A DNA stretch of 64,000 bases, taken from positions 310,001-374,000 of the forward strand of contig JAKSZP010014451.1 in the NCBI GenBank assembly GCA_022478985.1, written 5' to 3'. This document shows positions 45,990 to 57,280 of this stretch, one piece after another. A program made the translations under genes and the position numbers. Every line of letters starts with the position of its first letter. The stretch's first letter is position 1. Below the pieces are notes generated by a model. That model saw only the letters and a list, made by a program, of their open reading frames with translations. It ran no database searches and was not told the origin of the DNA. This stretch comes from Massospora cicadina (lineage: Eukaryota; Entomophthoromycota; Entomophthoromycetes; Entomophthorales; Entomophthoraceae).

Positions 45990-47026
45990 TTTTTAATAAA
46001 TAATGATTAGTCAACGAATCCTGGAATTATCTTTTGGTGTTTGATAGCGAAATCTCATGCTACCTTGAGGACCAGCTCTATCAAAACGTACAGCTCCTTG
46101 AGGCTGCTTAAAATCAAGGCTTCCTCTGTGTTGAAGAAATGGTGCATACTCTTCAACAGCACTAATATGAGTTGTCATCTCAAGACTTCACCTCTGGAAG
46201 TGAAGGGCTTGAAGGGGCCCCGTGGGCCTCAGGGGCTTTCTGGCCCTGAAGTACCTACCCCTGGTGACACCAAAGACCCCTAGAGAAAGGACGTTTGCAT
46301 ATTCTAGCGCCTTATGGGTTCAAATCTGTAATGTGGCCAAAGGATGCATGCTTCATGTAGATGGAGTCCACCTCAACCCTATAGTCTTGATTGAGGCCCT
46401 GTCAAATGATATGGATAAATTTTAGCGCCTTCAACAAGATTGCTAATAGTTTCAAGTCCTGGCTTAAACAAGATTGCTTTGGGTTCAGCACCCACTTGAC
46501 AGAATCGAAAAGTCTTTTCTTCTTGAGAGCGCCAACATCCAAGCATTAAAATAGCAGGTTGCTCACAATGCCTCCATCTCCTCTCTCAACCAAAACTGGG
46601 ACCGTGTCCAAGGAGACCTCAAGGGCCTAAGACAATGGTTGGATCAGCAAGTTCCACACAACTATGCTAAAACCAAGTTTTCTAATTATGCATCAATTTT
46701 GGTGTTAGTACCCTCTCCACTCCTCATTTAACTTAATACTTCTTGTTTTAAGGTGTTCACCCCCAGACAGGAAATATTTCCTCTTTATTGTATATGTATG
46801 GTAGTTCAATGGAAGAGGCCATTGACTGTTAAAAAGTGAAACATATCCACTCCCGCCTTAACAGCACCGCTTGGGAGATTAGTACGCCTCATTTTAAAGG
46901 TTGCCACACCTGGGAACAGGTCTGGACTGCCTTAGTCTAATATTTAGCAGCAACCATACCGCGGACAATCAAAATACAAGCATATGTGTGTCAGCCTGAA
47001 TAAAGTAGAGAGCCCTATGGAGGTTG
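45990..47026 (+). pseudogene. E4 gag remnant, first part
   Basis: Near 46,560-46,640 the plus strand reads HNASISSLNQNWDRVQGDLK and LRQWLDQQVPHNYAK, coiled-coil-like spacing typical of a Gag N-terminus. Near 46,900-47,000 FKGCHTWEQVWTALV and IKIQAYVCQPE follow. The reading is cut by E3 at 47,027-47,031. A Gly/Pro patch at 46,200-46,280 (GLKGPRGPQGLSGPEVP) is a curiosity. Confidence 0.55.
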
Positions 47027-47031
47027 CCACC

Positions 47032-47764
47032 TGTAAGAATCCAGCCAATTCTTGCTCTCTGGTGCTTGACGCCTGCTGGATTCCACAATGTTTTAAAAAA
47101 ATTAGAATATAAAGTGCTAATAAAATTCTGAATTTTTATAAATTATATTATAAGTGCGACAAAGGTGAAAAAACCCTTTTCAACATCTGACCATTTAGTA
47201 TTTAAAGTGTTTAGAGGGTCAAGGGGAATTTGAGGATACGTTTGGAATAGCTTACCCTAGTCCAATTAGGTAATATGGGAGAATAGTATCAAACTTGGGT
47301 ACTTACTTTAGGTTAGAACAATGGAGGTGGAATTCTGATTGGCCAAAACATACTCATGAGGTAACAATTTTATGAAGTTTAGCCTATCCCCATCCGAGAA
47401 ATCTCTTTCACCTCAGGGGGACCCCCACCAAGCCTATAAAAGAGGGGGTCCCTGCATAGGTGCTTTGAAGGACTTTGTGGTGATTGGGATTGCCTTCTGA
47501 TGATTGCCCCAAGGTCTGTCATGTGTTCAGAGTAATCTGACCATTCGATTTTACAGTTAGTGATCATACAGGTTTTGAGCTGGTGTTAGCCTGATTAATG
47601 GTGTAACACTGAGAATCGGCCAGAGTCTTTTAGCCAATATCATTTTCATTATTAAAATAGCTCTTAGTAACATCAGAAAATTGCAAATGGCTGATAATTC
47701 CCCTTTCGACTGAATTTGACCTAAAACATTCTTACTTTCCATCTGTGAGGGCAAAATTCCAACA
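47032..47764 (-). repeat. E3 3' LTR (733 bp)
   Basis: Plus-strand ends TGTAAGAATCC and TTCCAACA. Contains the hairpin CAGGGGGACCCCC (47,414) to GGGGGTCCCTG (47,454) with TATAAA in the loop. Paired with 53,613-54,350. Confidence 0.9.
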
Positions 47765-47780
47765 TCACCCTCCTCAAGAA
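47765..47780 (-). promoter_or_regulatory. E3 polypurine tract
   Basis: The minus strand reads CTTGAGGAGGGTGA just before the 3' LTR start TGTTGGAA. Confidence 0.75.
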
Positions 47781-47869
47781 TGTTGGGGGAGAATAAGGTC
47801 AGAGGAAACGGCCATGTACGCGTTTAATATTAATACCTATAGCTAAAGATTTGTTAGAGTATTTATTTC

Positions 47870-48786
47870 CTATTTTGTAAGTGATGGTGAAGGGGCCCTC
47901 CCATAGTGATCCAAGCTTTCCACTTCTAGGAGCGTTGCGGTTATTTCAGTACAATACCATATCAGACACTTGGAATGTAGGCAGTGGGTTTCAGAGCTCA
48001 TTAGTAGCCTGCCCTTCTTTAGTTACCGTTTTGGCTAAAGTAGTCATATCCTCAGATTGGAGTTGAAGATGATGCACTGAGTTAAACTGCGCATGACTTT
48101 CTTGGGGTCCTCAATTCTAGAGGAGAAGACATCTTCAATCAAAAGAGCATTTATTCCTGGTTCCCACCCATACAATACTCGGAATGGGGACATTTTAAGA
48201 TTTGATGATAACTGATATGGTAAGCCATAAGAGCACTGGGTAAGAATTGATCCCAGTGAAGTGGATCAGAAGAGGCCATTTTGCATAGGATGGAAACCTA
48301 GGTTCCATCAGCTCTCTCCAAAGTCCCATTAGTAGGTAGGATAGTATGGAGCTGAGAAAAGTTGTTGGTCCCCATGGTGGTGGCCAGGATTTTTACTACT
48401 CTGGATGTGAAGTTTTTTCCATTATTGCAGAGTAATACTTGAGGACAGCCATGTCTTGAGAAAATATTCTGATATAAGAAGTTTTCTGTGGCTTTGGCCA
48501 TTTGAGTAGGAAGAGCTACGGCTTCCACCCATTTAGTAGTATGGCCAATGGCTACCAGGATAAATCAGTTGCAACTAGTAGTCTGAAGGGAGAGGACCTA
48601 CTAAATCAAGACTAACTGTGTGGAAAGGTTGTTGAGGGGTGGTTGGCTGATACTGATATCTAGTCTAGAAGCTGGACAGATTTTTGAAAGTAAGGCAGGC
48701 CTCCAATATATCAATGATAGATTCCCTCATTCATTCCAATAAAACCAATCCTTAATCCACTTGTCATAAAATCGACCATGGGCTCC
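47870..48786 (-). pseudogene. E3 integrase core remnant
   Basis: The frame 48,528-48,298 reads NFLYQNIFSRHGCPQVLLCN and GKNFTSRVVKILATTMGTNN, the second-aspartate block (normally SDNGxxF, here CNNGKNF: the aspartate is lost). It ends in TNGTLERADGT with the catalytic glutamate. The first-aspartate block (SLDLVGPLP-like) lies near 48,590-48,620. The N-terminal zinc half is separated by the foreign insertion. Confidence 0.8.
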
Positions 48787-49887
48787 GCTAGTGTGCCAGG
48801 CCAACCAGTATGAAGACTGGTAGCCCTTTGCTATTTCGCCTTCATTGGCGTACCAACCCCTAATAGTCCTGCGTCCAACCCACCAACTAACCACCAATGG
48901 TTTCGCCTTTAGCCCCAGGCGTCCTCAGCATGTGCCCCAGCAAGTCCTGCCCCCTTCCTGGGTAGCTCAGGCTCTTCCGCGCTGGCCCACCCTCGTGACC
49001 CTTCACCAACCCATCTGGGCATGCCCTGGCGAGTCCATCCCCCTTCCTGGGCAGCTATGGCACCTTACGCGCTGCACCCCACTAGGGTTGGTGGCTATTC
49101 GGCTCATCTGCTGGTAGCCAGCTGGCCAGGTTCCTGCTGGTTCCTCATAGAGAGGAGGAATGGGAGCTGGCAGCGCTGGCAGCGCTGGCCACTCCAGGCG
49201 TGATCACCTGCGCCTATTGGGGATCTTCTATATCACCTTCCCCACTCTAGTTGCACCAATCTACTTTAAACAAACAGGAAATATGGCAAATGAGAGGTGT
49301 TTATTAGGAGGGAATGAACAACTATCTATATTACTTCCAGGGCTACTGCGCCCAAGTGCTCTTTGGCCTATCATCTGCCAGAAAACCCATCAGCCTCTTG
49401 ATTCCAAAACCTCTATTAGATCGTAAACTCTATTCATTCATACTCATAATGATTCCCTCCAGATCTGCTCATATGAGCACTGAAGTAATATTAAGTCAAT
49501 TTATCCTCAGCATAAGTCGCTGGTTAATTGTATTTAAACTCATAAATAAATAGGAATTCAAGCATCCTTGGCATGAGTCGCCAGTGCTCTGAATTAGACG
49601 ATGGAACAATTTTGGATGATTGTAATGGATTCATCAGCTTTCCGCTGGAAACTCCCACGACAATCTTTGGATGTCATTTTGGCAGCGAATGCAGCTTCTG
49701 TCAAACCTAAACTCGATCAAATATATAACATTTGATAGTATTTTTTTTAGTACTAGATGGTCCCAACCCATACATTTAATAGTATTGAACTAGGCGATTA
49801 GCCGGCAAATACACCTAACTAACTAAAGCCCTAATATGGATACTATCAGAAAAATTCATCTGGTTATAATCCTAACACTATTCATAA
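48787..49887. mobile_element. Foreign ~1.1 kb insertion in E3 integrase, GC-rich then AT-rich
   Basis: By comparison with E2 this stretch is extra. Its first ~420 bp (to 49,210) are strikingly GC-rich with an imperfect internal repeat: CCTTCCTGGGTAGCTCAGG near 48,953 and CCTTCCTGGGCAGCTATGG near 49,041. The rest is AT-rich and contains, on the minus strand, GAGCACTGGCGACTCATGCC (49,570-49,589), which is also in the NA2 LTRs. A decayed relative of NA2 is likely. Termini and target duplication were not fixed. The plus-strand frames at 48,845-49,426 are not recognised. Confidence 0.5.
49741..49771 (-). mobile_element. Mini-retroposon copy C (31 bp, poly(A)-tailed)
   Basis: The minus strand reads TGGGTTGGGACCATCTAGTACT then A8. 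It is flanked by ACATTTGATAGTA (49,728-49,740) and ACATTTAATAGTA (49,772-49,784), a 13-bp duplication with one mismatch. It sits inside the foreign insertion in E3. Confidence 0.85.
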
Positions 49888-50028
49888 ATTTTCTTGGCCC
49901 CTCAATGACCTAGAGTGTAGTGTGCTTATAAAAACCAGGTTCATGTTCTGAGGGCCAAAGGTAAGACAACCATTTCTACCCACCTGCCTATACAACTTCC
50001 CATTCTCAACTTTAGTGTTATGGGAGTG

Positions 50029-50590
50029 TCAGGCTAACATTTTTTTTACAGGCTCATTCTCATCATCCAATTCATTGGGGGTCATTAAGAGGCCATGTAG
50101 CCTCTCCGACACACTATTATCCAAGTGAAGGACTGGTAGCTGAGTCAACCCATCAATAAGCATGTGACAGGTTCCAGCACAGTGTTTGATTTTCATGTCA
50201 TAAGGCTGGAGCTTTAGAGCCCAGCGAGATAACCGGTCAGTAGGATCTTTCAAGTTCTGTAACCTTTTTAGGGAAGCGTGGTCAGCATCCACAGTGAAGG
50301 TGGTTCCATATAGGGAAGGGCGGTAGTTCTTTACAGCTAACAGAACAGCAAGGAACTCCTTCTCCGTTACACTGTAGCTACGTTCAGCCTTTGACATCAT
50401 CTTACTAAAGTACATACAGGATGATATACACCGTTTTCATTTAATTGGGCTAAGATGGCTCCAACGGCATAGACCAAAGCGTCAGTGAATAAGATGAAGG
50501 GTTTATTATAATCTGGGTGCCTTGGGATAAAGCGTTGTTGCAGAAGTTGCTTCAGCATCTCAAAAGCAGCATTCTGTTCCGCGCCCTACT
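50029..50590 (-). pseudogene. E3 RNase H remnant
   Basis: The open frame 50,415-50,029 reads MMSKAERSYSVTEKEFLAVL (catalytic glutamate in TEKE), YGTTFTVDADHASLKRLQNL (DADH for TDH, keeping the aspartate) and RLSRWALKLQPYDMKIKHCA. It ends LIDGLTQLPVLHLDNSVSER. It is the best kept RNase H in the window. The beginning of the domain lies upstream in another frame near 50,460-50,520. Confidence 0.85.
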
Positions 50591-50599
50591 AAAAAGGAG

Positions 50600-51300
50600 T
50601 GTTCTTGGTTAGTAGGCAGACAAGAGGCTGCTGAGTTGTGCAAACTTAGGGATGAATTGATAGTAATATCCCATAATCCCTAAAACACCTGAATATCCGT
50701 AGATTTTAGGAGGTGGCATTTTTGAGGTAGCTTTAACTTTACCTTGTATTGGTTGAATTCCTTTTTGAGAAATGGAATGGCCGATGAAATCCAGTTTCTT
50801 TTCAAAGAAAATAATTTTGGAGGGCTTTAACTTGATATTCAACTTATGTAGTCGTTAAAATACCTCCTTCAGGCGATCATGATGCTCGTTGAAAGTCTTT
50901 GAATTTACTTTGATGTAATCAAGGCAGACGATGATGCAACTTAACTTCAAGTCCTGCATGATATGGTCCATCGCATGCTGGAAAGTGGCAGGTGCGTTGC
51001 ACAACCCTTGAGGTAATCGGGTTGGTTGGAGGAGACCCTCACTACAAATGAGAGAACATATATCCTGGTCCTCAGGAGAGAAATCCGTTTGCCAATAGCC
51101 GCTAGCAAAGTCCATGGCAGAAAACAAATTAGAGCCAGAGAGATGGGCCAAAGCATTATCTATGCAAGAGAGAGGATAGCTATCCTTTTTCATGAGGTCA
51201 TTTAACTTGCAGTATTCCATGACTATTTGGTGACCTCCATTTTTCTTTTTTATTAGCAGGAGAGGAGAGTACTAGGCTTTGTGAAGGAACTAGCAGCCCT
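50600..51300 (-). pseudogene. E3 reverse transcriptase, CLDY
   Basis: The frame 51,220-50,855 reads MEYCKLNDLMKKDSYPLSCI, FSAMDFASGYWQTDFSPEDQ (first catalytic aspartate present), LPQGLCNAPATFQHAMDHIM and CIIVCLDYIKVNSKTFNEHH. The active box is CLDY instead of YLDD. The frame 50,842-50,609 continues with LKPSKIIFFEKKLDFIGHSI and VLGIMGYYYQFIPKFAQL. Only one frame break separates palm and thumb. Confidence 0.9.
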
Positions 51301-52026
51301 GCGTCTAGTAACTGCTGAAGCTCTGTCCTCATTTGCTGTCCTTCCACTTTTGATTTGCGGTAAGGTTTTGACTGAATGAGATGGGCATCACCCACATCAA
51401 TGGAGTGGCACCAGCTCTTAATGTAACCATAGTTGTTAACTGATTTGGTGAAAATGTCACTATAGTCATCGAGGAGAGATTGAGCTTTTCCCAGCTCATC
51501 TGGGGTCAGCTTGTCCGAGATATGGACGTTGGGTAAGGTACACACTAGGCTATCTGTTGGCAGGCCCATATCTATATATGGAACCAATGAAGTGAATTTT
51601 TTCAATGTCCTCCAAAGGTACTAACAAGCCTCTTCCAATCTCCTGGTTTTTCTTTACAACTATGTTCTTTGAGGTGAGGTTCCTCAATAGCAAATTAATG
51701 GGCCTTTGGTAAGCTGGGTCAAGGATGCCAGACAATACCTGAGGCTCCAAGGGAATAACGCCCTTAATACTAACGAGGTTTAACAAACAGTGGCGTGGTC
51801 TTGGAGCGTGACATTTGTGTCAACCACTCGTTGTTCACCAGGCTTAATCATGACCTCATCTGAAGCATAAAAAAGGATAACTTACCTAGCATCCACTGAA
51901 TTGAGCAATTATTTGTGTTGCGCCCAGAAGTGGTATAAAGCAAAGGTATAGCTAAGAGAGGGTAAATCCCCAACCAGGAAAGAGTGTTCATGCCTACTAG
52001 ATTTTTTTGATAATGCTAATGGGACT

Positions 52027-52389
52027 TCATAGTTGAGTAATGAGAGGTAACCGTGCTTCATTTTTTATTGTTCCCTCATACTCAAATATAAATTGAGTAC
52101 TGATGAGCATATCATATGCGTTGTTATCTAAAGCCACAGCAGAGGTTGATAAAATAAGCTTCCCAACTCGAATGGGAAGAAAAGAAGATGCCCCAATAGC
52201 ACGGGTATTGTTGGGGCCAGCGATTCCAAATTCTTGCGTGTACTCTAAGTCAGGCGCTAGCTTTATCTTCTTGATAAGATTAGTGGAGATCATATTGACT
52301 GGGGAGCTAGTGTCCAGGATGGCCAATATTCGGACCTTTTGAATGACCGCTTCAACCTTAGTGAGCGTTCCTCCAAATTTAGGCGACAA
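52027..52389 (-). pseudogene. E3 aspartic protease, open for 120 codons
   Basis: VRILAILDTSSPVNMISTNL holds the D-T-S active site (a known variant of D-T-G / D-S-G in retropepsins). It is followed by IKKIKLAPDLEY, NNTRAIGASSFLPIRVGKLI and NAYDMLISTQFIFEYEG, the Y-D-x-L-[IL]-G-x-x-F block that closes the fold. This is the most complete protease of the window. Confidence 0.85.
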
Positions 52390-52486
52390 AGCTAGGACCT
52401 CCTTGAGCTGTAAGGTGGACGAGTTTTTTTAGCAGTCTCAGGGTAATTATTCATGATGATCTTATGGGATGAACACGCTGAAGAGG

Positions 52487-53570
52487 TCAAATCAAGCCAG
52501 CTAAGAATTGGTCACCATCGCTGGCAGTGTCAATAACTTTTGGACACCCTAAAATTTGACTGAGGTACGTTCTCTCAGGTATGGTGGTATTGTCTACTCC
52601 TCCAGCATTCAAATGATCAGGAACCTCTACATCTGCGAGGGCTCCTAATATATAGTAACCAACATCATAACTCCCCTCAGATTCGTCCCCAAGGGTATTC
52701 TCAACAACTGGCAAGGCCGCGATGGAGGTAGGAGTGATGGCCACTGGAGATTGAATAGCCTTAGGGCACACTTTTACCAGCTTAGATGGAGGGGTAGGCA
52801 ATGCAGCTATAGTGAGCTTGTGCGGACAGATGGTTGTTACTACCTTACAGGGCTTTGATTCATAAGAAGGAGTGGTTCTTCTTAAGTCGCACGGAGGGAG
52901 CAGGTTTTGTAGGAGGAATAGGTACAGGAGGGCTTACTCTCAACTGATCAACTAGCGGTAGCTCCTCAATAGTGAGAGATGGAGGGTTCATTTCAACTTC
53001 CTTGTTTGTTGCACATTATTGGAAATCGGCGACATCTACTAACGTCTCCTATAAATCACAGATACTTTTAAAATGGCTTTTCACTGAGATAATGTGCCTG
53101 GCTAGAGAGAGCTGAGAAGCTAGCCCAGTTAATACGGCGGCAATGGTATCATCAAGGGTGATCATGTTAGAGGTTGTTAACCTTTGAGCAGCGAGGTAAA
53201 GTCGTTCAGCAAAGGCAAGGAGTAGTTTACCCTCTAAAATTCTAAAGCGCATAAAGGCCTTTTTTTCCCTGAGTAGACTTTGCTTTGATCTGAATTCAGC
53301 CAAAAGTGCCTCCTTCACCTCTGCCCAAGTGTGCGAAGGGTCCAGGTAAGGCACTAACCTCTCTTGCGCTAGGCAACTTAAACAAGGAAGTATGTGTTGA
53401 ACTTTTTGTTTATCAGTTGTTCCATTCATGGTAACTTCATAGACGTACAAGAAAGTAATAATGTTTCCTTCGCCATGGGTGTATTTGTCTTTTAAATAGA
53501 GTTTTAAAGGGCGCTGCTCCAGCTCTTCAAGACAAGATAAGGCGCTGGAGAGTTGCTTCTCAAGAGCCAT
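52487..53570 (-). pseudogene. E3 gag, nearly intact N-terminal half
   Basis: I set the start at 53,570 (MALEKQLSSALSCLEELEQR), about 20 bp inside the PBS; the open frame extends further upstream into the LTR but E2 gag starts at the equivalent place. The 174-codon frame includes YTHGEGNIITFLYVYEVTMN, HILPCLSCLAQERLVPYLDP, TWAEVKEALLAEFRSKQSLL, REKKAFMRFRILEGKLLLAF and LDDTIAAVLTGLASQLSLAR: the helical capsid-like Gag fold of Ty3 elements. The second half (52,801-52,487) has DESEGSYDVGYYILGAL and a SDGDQF end. No zinc knuckle is present. Confidence 0.8.
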
Positions 53571-53590
53571 ATTTTTGGTTATTCCAAGGA

Positions 53591-53609
53591 TCCCCTGTAG
53601 TGAGCACAA
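53591..53609 (-). promoter_or_regulatory. E3 primer-binding site (slightly decayed)
   Basis: The minus strand reads TTGTGCTCACTACAGGGG, one base different from the E1/E2 site (TGG to TTG), about three bases inside the 5' LTR boundary. Confidence 0.75.
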
Positions 53610-53612
53610 TTT

Positions 53613-54350
53613 TGTAGGAATCCGTTTGATCCTTGCTTGCTTGTGCTTGACGCCTGATGGATTCCACAAAGTTTTTATAAAAATTAAAATATAAAGCGCT
53701 AATAAAAATGTGATTTTTATAAATCTATTTTTAGCCCAATAAAGATGAAAAAACGACCCCCTCAACATTAACCATTTAGTATTTAAAGAGTTTTGAGGGT
53801 TTTGAAGAATTTGAGAATATGTTTGGAATAGCTTAGCCTAGTCCAATTAGATAATATGAGGGAATAACGTATCAAACTTGGGTACTCACTTTAGGTTAGT
53901 TGAACAATGGGAGGGAATTTTGACTGGTAAAAACATACTCATGAGGTAACAATTTTATAAGATTCAGCCAATCCCCGTCTGATAAATTTCTTTCACCTCA
54001 GGGGGACCCCCACCAAGCCTATAAAAGAGGGGGTCCCTACATAGGTGCTTTGAAGTACTTTGTGGTGGTTGGGAGTGCCTTCTAATGATTGCCCCAAAGT
54101 CTGTCATGTGGTCAGAGTAAGCTGACCGTTCAATTTTACAGTTAGTGCCCATACAGGTTTTGAACTGGTGTTACCCCAATTAACAGGGTTCCACTGAGTA
54201 TTTGCCAATGTCTTTTGGCTGATATCATTTTCATTATTAAAATAGCTCTTAGTAACATTGGAAAATTGCAAATGGCTGACATTTCCCCTTTTTAACTGAA
54301 TTTGACCTAAAACATTCTTACTTTTCAGCTGTGAGGGCAAATGTCTAACA
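53613..54350 (-). repeat. E3 5' LTR (738 bp)
   Basis: Partner of 47,032-47,764; ends TGTAGGAATCC and TGTCTAACA in plus-strand view. TATAAAAG at 54,020-54,027 inside the GC-rich hairpin. Confidence 0.9.
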
Positions 54351-54355
54351 CCACC

Positions 54356-55200
54356 CATTTTCTATTCCCAAGTGCAGCACTTAGTGAACACAAGTCACAT
54401 TACTTGGGAAGATGCCATAACTGCTTTCTTCTTCACGTTGAAGTCTTATCCTGAGGTTCAAATATATGTTATTGGCCAGAAGAATGGTTTTACTTGCATT
54501 TGGCAAGTCAAGGAAGTTCTTAATGAGATCCCTTTAATGACCCTACAACTTAAGGTGATTGCCTATTCCTCCTCTAACCATACTTAAGTCCATATTGTTA
54601 AAACAAGAAGAGTCCTAGACCTTGATGCACTTACTGCAAAGACTTCTAACATAGCACAAAACATGCTGGAAACAACTTGCTAAGGAGGCTGGTAAAGGGC
54701 AGTCAGTATGAAGGACGGGACGCTCCATGCTGGCATCCCTACCAAGCCTCAAGAATCATCTAAAACTTTAACTAACCTGGAGCTATTATATCTGAAGAAG
54801 ACGTTTATTTGCCTGGTGTTACAAAGGAAATTAATACTGATTACTCTTCTTCTAATGAACTCCCCATGATTTTCATGCTACCTCCACAGTTTTAAAGTCT
54901 GAACCCACGTTGCTGTTCAAGTTTACAAAAAAGAGGTTTATTGCTATTGTTGACAGTGATTCCCACGTAAATAATATTGTTCAAGTTGATAAAATGTACA
55001 AAATCGCTCCATTACTGCTGCATTACATGAAATTCTGCACAGCTGGACCATATTTTACATGATCCATAGGGTTTATTCTTACCTAACTATCTAATTCTGG
55101 ATATCCTCTGAAAATACCTCCACAGTTGCACTGGATAACCCAAGCTATGACCTTTTTTTTGAGCTCGGTTTCTTTATGAATACACCATAAAGTACATTAT
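54356..55200 (+). pseudogene. E4 gag second part and protease remnant
   Basis: After E3 the plus strand resumes with TSHITWEDAITAFFFTLKSY and EVQIYVIGQKNGFTCIWQVK (54,372-54,587), matching the E0 and E5 gag scraps. Near 54,930-54,985 KKRFIAIVDSDSHVNNIVQV is the protease active-site region, with D-S-D where D-S-G is expected. The remainder is decayed. No zinc knuckle was seen. Confidence 0.65.
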
Positions 55201-55975
55201 GATGAAGGATTTCATTCCATACTAGGACATAAGGTTCCCCTAATCTTCATAACATCGCACAACTCCAAAATAGAGGTCAATACTTGGGCTTTCCTAATTA
55301 GAAAATGTGAGCCGAATTGATTAACTCAAGTTTTATGTAAGGGACTCTCAAGTACAGTTGTCCACCTCCTGCCATTGACAAACATAAAGGAATGTCAATC
55401 TATTTATCTAGGATGACCACTATACCTATAATGGCCCAAGTTATTTATATCACTTGTGTCCATATTAACATCCCTTCAGATACCTTCTGGAGATTTGATG
55501 TATGTATAACCCATTTGCCAAAGAGGTGTTAACCTGTCTGGGGTTTCTAGATACCGCCTAAGCTGGATACATATTGGTGTTGTTAGCTAACCTTACTGAA
55601 AAACATAGGGCAGTGATTCTAATAGTTCCAAGATGATTGTTTGCCTTTTACCAGTAGAGGGCGTCAGTGATGTCTGCAGCTTTGGAAATCTGAGTGATTT
55701 TGGCTTAGAGATGCCCCCATCAGTGGCTCTATTTGACACCTGTATTGGAAAGGAGCTCACTGGGTAACAACAGCGCCAATTTCAAGATTTACTAAAGAGT
55801 ACTCAGACCTTTAATGCATCAACCTAAATTTTTGGGAAAACTATTGGGGTTCTTCATCATGTGAAGACTGGGGATGCTCCCTATTTGGTCCCAACCTTAC
55901 TGAGTGAGTAAGAGTGATGAAGCTCATGTAATGGTAGAGCCCAAAGAACTACATCACGCTGGACAATTGGTAAAT
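55201..55975 (+). other. E4 protease-RT spacer, decayed
   Basis: Lies between recognisable protease and RT of E4. By position it corresponds to the spacer that E5 has at 62,421-62,741. I could read no firm motif. Confidence 0.4.
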
Positions 55976-56738
55976 TCGCGCAGCCCAATGAGCATCCCCT
56001 CTTCTATTGGTTTATACAAATGATGGCAGTCATCGGGTGGTGATGCACTATCACCAGCTCAACTCCATCACCAAGAAAGACATATATTCTCTACCACGAA
56101 TTGGTGTCAGTCTCCGCCTGCTTACTATGTCACGGTACATTTTCTGCAATGGACCTTCTGAGTGGGTACTGGAAAATGGAGCTCACCTCTGAAGACTGAG
56201 CCAAATGCGCGCTTATAGCCAAAAAAGGGATATTCCAACCTATGAGGATTTCCCAGGGCTTTGTAATGCGCCAGCCACACTACACCGCCATGGATAGGGT
56301 CTTCTGGACTAAAAGTTATCACGTGCCCTCATATACCTTGACATATTAATGTCTTCTCGCAAACTTTCAATGGTCATGTGGATTATCTTCAGTAAGTCTT
56401 TAATCGTCTAAGGCTTCTAATAAATCAAACCCTTAAAGTGATCCTTCTTCCATTACAAAAATGGAGTTCCTCAGACATAAGGTGTCAAAAGATACATCTA
56501 GCCATACCAGACAAGTTTGACGCTATTGAAAAAGATGTCATACCCCTGATCCTGAGGGATATTAAACTATTCCTTGTAATGGAGGACTATTATTGTCAGT
56601 TTATCCCTATTTTGACAATCTGGCCGATCCTTGTTTTACCTTATGCAAAAGAACGTGCATTTTATGTGGCAGTCAGAACAAGAATGGCTTTCAATGCTTT
56701 GATGACCTATCTTTAAGATAAACTTATTTTAGTCAATC
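55976..56738 (+). pseudogene. E4 reverse transcriptase remnant (cut by NA2)
   Basis: GSHRVVMHYHQLNSITKKDI (56,025-56,085) is the fingers motif. A degraded palm follows (SGYWKMELTSED with a frame shift near 56,150, then the FCNAPATLHR region near 56,255-56,290). The active site near 56,330 is lost (HIPxHINVFSQTF). LFLVMEDYYCQFIPILTIWP (56,565-56,625) is the GYYxxFI connection block. NA2 cuts it at 56,739-56,743. Confidence 0.75.
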
Positions 56739-56743
56739 CACAT

Positions 56744-57280
56744 TGTCAGGATTCTCCCTTAATCGGGGGAGTCCCCAAATAGGAGTCACAACCCGCCTAT
56801 GGGCGGATGCCAGATTGTTCTCCCCATTATCTTGGAGTAAGCCCAATCTGAAGTATCAGGGATTGACCCCAATAATTTATTATAATTTAATAGTAAATTC
56901 AGCACCAGTGACTAATGCTTGAGATGCTGAACAATCCATCGGGCTGCATGGAATAACACTCTGATGTTAACCCAACTTAATGTACCTCTTTTGGGAGCAC
57001 TGGCGACTTATGCCAAGGAGAATCCTGATCACCTTATATTATTTATTTATTTATTCAGCTTTGGTAATTAATGACAACAATTTCCACGCCCAAATATTCC
57101 CATTTCCAATCCATTGAGGTTCTATAAATACCTTGAGATTATTTTAATAAAGTACCACTTTTTGCGTTCTCTTTTCCCTTTTTGTTTACTTAAGGCTTTT
57201 ATAGACTAGAACTCGCTAGGGGCTTTGGGACTCTGACTAATTATTGGCATGGGTTGGAGTTACTCCCCCATAGCCTGACA
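56744..57280 (+). repeat. NA2 left LTR (537 bp)
   Basis: Pairs with 57,916-58,451; shares TGTCAG, ATTCTCCCTTAAT, TTCAGCACCAG(T/C)GACTAATG and the TTTATTTATTTAT run. The two copies differ moderately. Confidence 0.9.

Larger units (their letters stand above)
47032..54350 (-). mobile_element. E3: complete Ty3/gypsy element inside E4 gag
   Basis: LTRs at 47,032-47,764 and 53,613-54,350, with CCACC directly outside both (47,027-47,031 and 54,351-54,355). The minus strand carries PBS, gag, protease, RT, RNase H and integrase. A ~1.1 kb foreign piece interrupts integrase. It is the sister family of E2: coding parts align throughout and the purine tract and PBS are alike, but the LTRs differ in sequence. 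RT has CLDY for YLDD, so it is dead. Confidence 0.9.

Noticed and set aside
46200..46280. Collagen-like Gly/Pro stretch (GLKGPRGPQGLSGPEVP)
   Set aside because: Too short, within decayed E4 gag; no repeating G-x-y frame beyond this piece.
48845..49426. Plus-strand proline-rich frames in the GC-rich insert
   Set aside because: Overlapping frames on a GC-rich, internally repeated stretch; no motif, and it lies inside an element of the opposite strand.
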